Positions 60,394 through 64,000 of a stretch of DNA of 64,000 bases are shown piece by piece. A program made the position numbers and the translations under genes. The notes beneath the pieces were generated by a model that saw only the letters and a list, made by a program, of their open reading frames with translations, searched no databases and had not been told where the DNA came from. Numbering within the stretch: the stretch's first letter is position 1; each line of letters begins with the position of its first letter. The stretch comes from Thiobacillus sp. (GTDB lineage Bacteria > Pseudomonadota > Gammaproteobacteria > Burkholderiales > Thiobacillaceae), in contig NZ_JADMKC010000002.1 in the NCBI RefSeq assembly GCF_018780105.1, positions 62,001 through 126,000 of the forward strand, read 5' to 3'.

Positions 60394-61149
60394 ATGAAGC
60401 AAAACAACTTGTTGATCTGGTTGCTAGGTGTGTGGGCGGCGCTGGCCTGGCCGCTGCTGGCGGTCGCTGCGGAGGCGGATTACGCGCGCGAGAAAAAATG
60501 GGCCGATGAAGTGGTGCCCGGCCTGGTGGTGGGCGACCCGGTCTATCTGCAAACGCCGCGCGGCCACCACAAGTTCCTGACCCTGTTCACCCCGGTGGCA
60601 GGCACGGACAAGGCGGCGATTGTGGTGCACGGCATGGGCATCCATCCCGACTGGGGCATGGTCGGCACCCTGCGTACCGATCTGGCTGACCGCGGCATCA
60701 CGACCCTGTCGATCCAGATGCCGATTCTGGCTGCCGACGCCAAGGGCGAAGCCTACCCACCGACCTTTCCCGAAGCGGCCGAGCGCCTCGGCGAGGCGGT
60801 CGATTTTCTCAAGGCCAAGGGCTACACGCAGATCGCCATCGTCTCGCACAGCATGGGATCGCGCATGAGCCGGGTCTATCTGGCGGGCCATCCCGACCCG
60901 GCGGTCAAGTTGTGGGCGAGCCTGGGGCTGTCGCAGGACGACTATGCCGGGCTGAAACTGCCGATTCTGGATCTGTACGGCGACAACGATCTGCCGCCGG
61001 TGCTGGCGAACGCCGCCAAACGCAAGCAGACACTGGCAGGTGCTTCATCGCAGCAGAAGGTGATTGCGCGCGCCGACCACTTCTACAGTGGGCACGAGGC
61101 GGAAATGGTCGCGGCGGTGGCGGATTTCCTGAACGCGACGTTGAAGTAA
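60394..61149 (+). CDS. DUF3530 alpha/beta-hydrolase-like periplasmic protein
   Basis: 251 residues with a signal peptide (~1-26, AVA|AEADYAREKKW). DUF3530 alpha/beta-hydrolase features: AAIVVHGMGIHPDWG and the nucleophile elbow SHSMGSR, with a late DHFYSGHE that could carry the catalytic His. Substrate unknown; periplasmic by signal. RBS GGAGGAAG before the ATG. Confidence 0.85.
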   Translation: MKQNNLLIWLLGVWAALAWPLLAVAAEADYAREKKWADEVVPGLVVGDPVYLQTPRGHHKFLTLFTPVAGTDKAAIVVHGMGIHPDWGMVGTLRTDLADRGITTLSIQMPILAADAKGEAYPPTFPEAAERLGEAVDFLKAKGYTQIAIVSHSMGSRMSRVYLAGHPDPAVKLWASLGLSQDDYAGLKLPILDLYGDNDLPPVLANAAKRKQTLAGASSQQKVIARADHFYSGHEAEMVAAVADFLNATLK

Positions 61150-61154
61150 AACGT

Positions 61155-62051
61155 TCAGCCCAGCAGCCGCATCATCGCTTCGTTGTATTTGGCGGCGGTG
61201 CGGGCGACGATTTCGGGCGGCAGTTCAGGCCCCGGCGCCTGCTTGTTCCAGCCGCTGGCTTCCAGCCAGTCGCGCACGAACTGCTTGTCGAAGCTGGGCG
61301 GGTTGCTGCCGGGCTGGTACTGGTCGGCCGGCCAGAAACGCGACGAATCGGGGGTCAGCGCCTCGTCGATCCACACCAGTCGGCCGGCTTCGTCGAGGCC
61401 GAATTCAAACTTGGTATCGGCGATGATGATGCCGCGTGTGAGTGCATACTCCGCGGCAGCCTGGTACAGGGCAAGGCTGACGTCGCGCACCTGGGTGGCC
61501 AGATCGGCGCCGATCAGGGTGGCCATCTGCTCGAATGCGATGTTTTCGTCGTGCGCGCCGACGGCGGCCTTGGTCGACGGCGTGAAAATCGGCTGCGGCA
61601 GGCGGTCGGCCTGTTGCAGCCCGGCCGGCAGCGCGATGCCGCACACCGACTGGCTGGCCTGGTATTCCTTCCAGCCCGAACCCACCAGATAGCCGCGCAC
61701 GATGGCCTCCACCGGCAGTGCCTTGAGTTTTTTGACGACGATGGCGCGGCCCGCCACCTGGTCGCGCTCGCTGGCGGCGACCACCGATTCCGGGGCGATA
61801 TCGAGCGCTTGACTCGGCACGATGGCTTTCAGCTTGTCGAACCAGAAAGCCGAGACCTTCGTCAGCACTTCGCCCTTGCCGGGAATCGGTGTGGGCATCA
61901 CCACGTCGAAGGCGGAAAGGCGGTCGGTGGTGACGATCAGCAGCTTGTCGTCGCCCACGGCGTAGATGTCGCGCACCTTGCCGGTGTGGATCAGCGGCAG
62001 GGAGGTGATGCACGATTCGTGTAAGGGTTGGCCGGGCAGGGGTGCGGGCAT
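61155..62051 (-). CDS. purC: SAICAR synthetase (phosphoribosylaminoimidazole-succinocarboxamide synthase)
   Basis: 298 residues, the longer bacterial/yeast-like form. [33 protein letters not shown] at the N-terminus, [30 protein letters not shown] and [17 protein letters not shown] mark the SAICAR synthetase fold and ATP site. It joins aspartate to CAIR in purine synthesis. Divergent from purM; together with purM-purN it forms a purine cluster. Confidence 0.97.
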   Translation of the reverse strand: MPAPLPGQPLHESCITSLPLIHTGKVRDIYAVGDDKLLIVTTDRLSAFDVVMPTPIPGKGEVLTKVSAFWFDKLKAIVPSQALDIAPESVVAASERDQVAGRAIVVKKLKALPVEAIVRGYLVGSGWKEYQASQSVCGIALPAGLQQADRLPQPIFTPSTKAAVGAHDENIAFEQMATLIGADLATQVRDVSLALYQAAAEYALTRGIIIADTKFEFGLDEAGRLVWIDEALTPDSSRFWPADQYQPGSNPPSFDKQFVRDWLEASGWNKQAPGPELPPEIVARTAAKYNEAMMRLLG

Positions 62052-62156
62052 GGCGGTCGGGCAGGGTCGAGGGAGCGGACATTATAGCCGCCGCGGACGC
62101 AGACGCCCGTCAGGCGGGGCGTCAGCGCTGGAACGTCGCATCGACGGCATAGGCGG

Positions 62157-62162
62157 TAAAAT
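62157..62162 (+). promoter_or_regulatory. Probable -10 box of the purM promoter
   Basis: TAAAAT between divergent purC and purM. The -35 region is weak. Its position overlaps an in-frame ATG at 62161, implying that transcription starts after that ATG and supporting the GTG at 62191 as the purM start. Confidence 0.4.
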
Positions 62163-62190
62163 GGCGCACTTTTTTCTGTCTGGAGCGGGC

Positions 62191-63219
62191 GTGTCATCCA
62201 TTTCCTATAAAGATGCCGGTGTCGATATCGATGCGGGCGATGCCCTGGTCGAGCGCATCAAACCCCTGGCCAAACGCACCATGCGCCCCGAAGTCCTCAC
62301 CGGTATCGGCGGTTTCGGCGCACTGGTCGAGATATCCAAAAAGTTCAAGGAACCGGTGCTGGTCTCCGGCACCGATGGCGTGGGCACCAAGCTGCGGCTG
62401 GCGTTCGAGTTGAACCGCCACAATACGGTGGGTATCGATCTGGTGGCGATGAGCGTCAACGACATTCTGGTGCAGGGCGCCGAGCCGCTGTTTTTCCTCG
62501 ATTACTTCGCCACCGGCAAGCTGAGTCTCGACACCGCCGAAGCGGTGATCGCAGGCATTGCCACCGGCTGCGAGCAGGCGGGCTGTGCGCTGATTGGCGG
62601 CGAAACCGCCGAGATGCCCGGCATGTATCCCGACGGCGAATACGACCTGGCGGGCTTTGCCGTGGGCGTGGTGGAGAAGTCCAAGGTGATCGGCGGCGTC
62701 GACATCGTGCCGGGCGACGTGGTGCTGGGGCTGGCGTCTTCCGGTGCGCATTCGAACGGCTACTCGTTGGTGCGCAAACTGATCGACGTGTCCGGCATCG
62801 GTCTCAAATCGGATTTCCACGGCCAGCCGTTTGCCGATGTGGTGATGGCGCCGACGCGGATATACGTCAAGCCGCTGCTGGCACTGATCGCCTCGCTCCC
62901 TGTCAAAGGCATGGCGCACATCACCGGTGGCGGCATCACCGGCAACCTGCCGCGCTGCCTGCCCGAAGGCGTGGCCGCGCGGGTGGACGCCAACAGCTGG
63001 ACGCGCGCGCCGCTGTTCACCTGGCTGCAACAGGCCGGCAATGTCACGCCGGAGGAAATGCTGCGCACTTTCAACTGCGGCATCGGCATGTGCGTGGTGG
63101 TCGCGGCTTCTGATGCCGCCGCCGCCATGGCGCAGCTGCAGGCCAGCGGCGAAACCGTGTGGCAAATCGGCGAGATCGTCGCCCGTCCGGATGGCGCCGA
63201 GCAGGTGATTTACGCGTGA
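62191..63219 (+). CDS. purM: Phosphoribosylformylglycinamidine cyclo-ligase (AIR synthase)
   Basis: 342 residues from GTG ([21 protein letters not shown]), with GGAG 7-10 bp upstream; starting at the ATG ten codons earlier is less consistent with family length (~345). PurM blocks: [48 protein letters not shown] and [16 protein letters not shown]. It makes AIR from FGAM with ATP. Its TGA overlaps the GTG of purN. Confidence 0.96.
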   Translation: MSSISYKDAGVDIDAGDALVERIKPLAKRTMRPEVLTGIGGFGALVEISKKFKEPVLVSGTDGVGTKLRLAFELNRHNTVGIDLVAMSVNDILVQGAEPLFFLDYFATGKLSLDTAEAVIAGIATGCEQAGCALIGGETAEMPGMYPDGEYDLAGFAVGVVEKSKVIGGVDIVPGDVVLGLASSGAHSNGYSLVRKLIDVSGIGLKSDFHGQPFADVVMAPTRIYVKPLLALIASLPVKGMAHITGGGITGNLPRCLPEGVAARVDANSWTRAPLFTWLQQAGNVTPEEMLRTFNCGIGMCVVVAASDAAAAMAQLQASGETVWQIGEIVARPDGAEQVIYA

Positions 63220-63845
63220 CCCGTGTTGTCGTGCTGTTGTCCGGGCGCGGCAGCAACTTCCAGGCGATCGTTGAGGCGCAGTTGCCAATCGACATCGTCG
63301 CGGTCATCAGCAACCGGCCGCAGGCTACGGGCCTCGCGTATGCGCGCGAACGCGGGCTGAAGACCGTCGCGCTCGACCACACCGCGCATCCCGACCGTGT
63401 GGCCTTCGATGCCCTGCTGGCCGACGCGATCGAAGCGCACCAGCCCGATCTGGTCGTGCTGGCCGGCTACATGCGCATCCTCAGCCCGGCCTTCATTGCG
63501 CGTTTCGAAGGCCGCCTGCTCAACATTCATCCCTCCCTGTTGCCGATGTTTCCGGGGCTCAAAACCCACGAACGCGCACTGGAGGAAGGTGTGAAAATCC
63601 ACGGTTGCACCGTGCATTTCGTCACCGCCCAGCTCGACCATGGTCCCATCGTCATCCAGGCGGCGGTGCCGGTGCATGCCGACGACACGCCAGCCAGCCT
63701 GTCGGCACGCGTGCTGGCGCAGGAACACCGTATTTATCCGCAGGCAATCCGCTGGTTTGCCGAAGGCCGCCTGCTGAACCAGCAGGGCCGGGTGAACGTA
63801 CGGGGCGATTCAACGTCACAGGCTGTGTTATCCAGCGGAGCGTAA
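63216..63845 (+). CDS. purN: Phosphoribosylglycinamide formyltransferase
   Basis: 209 residues from the GTG overlapping the purM stop (GTGA). [36 protein letters not shown], the catalytic [20 protein letters not shown] and [20 protein letters not shown] mark a 10-formyl-THF-dependent GAR transformylase. It acts before PurM in purine synthesis. Confidence 0.97.
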   Translation: MTRVVVLLSGRGSNFQAIVEAQLPIDIVAVISNRPQATGLAYARERGLKTVALDHTAHPDRVAFDALLADAIEAHQPDLVVLAGYMRILSPAFIARFEGRLLNIHPSLLPMFPGLKTHERALEEGVKIHGCTVHFVTAQLDHGPIVIQAAVPVHADDTPASLSARVLAQEHRIYPQAIRWFAEGRLLNQQGRVNVRGDSTSQAVLSSGA

Positions 63846-63847
63846 TC

Positions 63848-64000
63848 ATGCGCAGCGTATTGTTGTTGGCCGCCTGCCTGTTCGCAGCTGCCGTCGAGGC
63901 CGCGCCGACGCATATCGAGCTGGTCTACGATCTTTTTCGCAACGGCCAGAGACTCGGCCAGGTCACCGACACCTTCTCCCGCAACGGCAAGCACTACACG
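63848..64000 (+). CDS. DUF3108-like secreted protein, 5' part
   Basis: 51 codons to the right edge: MRSVLLLAACLFAAAVEAA is a signal peptide, and THIELVYDLFRNGQRLGQVTDTF resembles the start of DUF3108-type periplasmic proteins. It starts 2 bp after the purN stop (TAATCATG), so it is probably cotranscribed. Family call is moderate because only the beginning is visible. Confidence 0.65.
   Translation, partial: MRSVLLLAACLFAAAVEAAPTHIELVYDLFRNGQRLGQVTDTFSRNGKHYT

Overview
This is a gene-dense, GC-rich chromosomal window from a Gram-negative bacterium. Protein resemblances (DUF2189 membrane protein, stand-alone NnrD, pcm-rhodanese-tolC-waaA cluster, RegB/RegA pair, GlrK-QseG-GlrR) suggest a betaproteobacterium, perhaps near Thiobacillus or other Nitrosomonadales. 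That placement is an inference; there is no rRNA in the window. There are no rRNA operons, CRISPR arrays or insertion sequences. One tRNA, tRNA-Ala(CGC), is present.

Layout. 0-10 kb: end of a RecB-type nuclease, an amino-acid ABC binding protein, cytochrome c, a thioredoxin-domain YyaL protein facing an ankyrin protein across an IscR-like operator, a ParA-like ATPase, and an unusual single gene fusing dihydroxy-acid dehydratase to a hexose-phosphate mutarotase. 9.4-10.7 kb: lgt, a VanZ protein and the tRNA. 10.9-18.3 kb: a stop/start-overlapped signalling operon (REC-DUF3369-degenerate GGDEF-EAL, YfiR, hybrid-less sensor kinase, TonB receptor). 18.4-24.4 kb: gltBD. 24.4-34.3 kb: glrK-qseG-glrR, followed by an EF-hand protein gene whose upstream region has a sigma-54 promoter and GlrR-type boxes. 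Then come lipoprotein, DUF805, nnrD, PilZ and FadL-like genes, and a bactofilin gene that has its own sigma-54 promoter and GlrR-type boxes. 34.5-39.9 kb: macrodomain protein, SodC, MFS exporter, a HigBA toxin-antitoxin pair with small membrane proteins in AT-richer DNA, and a nucleotide-sugar epimerase. 40-48.5 kb: waaA, tolC, rhodanese, pcm, a TPP riboswitch with a tandem-repeat leader and thiC, a 7TM-GGDEF cyclase, and uppP. 48.5-56.9 kb: RegAB, then a metal-homeostasis block (OprC/NosA-type TonB receptor, PCuAC chaperone, ECF sigma/anti-sigma and an HvfABC/bufferin-type modified-peptide operon) and a heat-shock hsp20. 56.9-64 kb: argB, EVE, TauE/SafE, an HD-GYP response regulator, a DUF3530 hydrolase, purC, purM, purN and the start of a DUF3108 gene.

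How the pieces may work together. Three themes recur. The first is cyclic-di-GMP signalling: an EAL phosphodiesterase, YfiR, a GGEEF cyclase, HD-GYP and PilZ. The second is envelope-stress or envelope-state control: GlrKR with sigma-54 targets inferred to include bactofilin and EF-hand genes. The third is copper handling: receptor, PCuAC and the RiPP operon under an ECF sigma. The strongest candidates for something not described before are the sigma-54/GlrR-box arrangement at the bactofilin and EF-hand promoters, the IlvD-mutarotase fusion, and the four 35-bp hairpin repeats between the TPP riboswitch and thiC.
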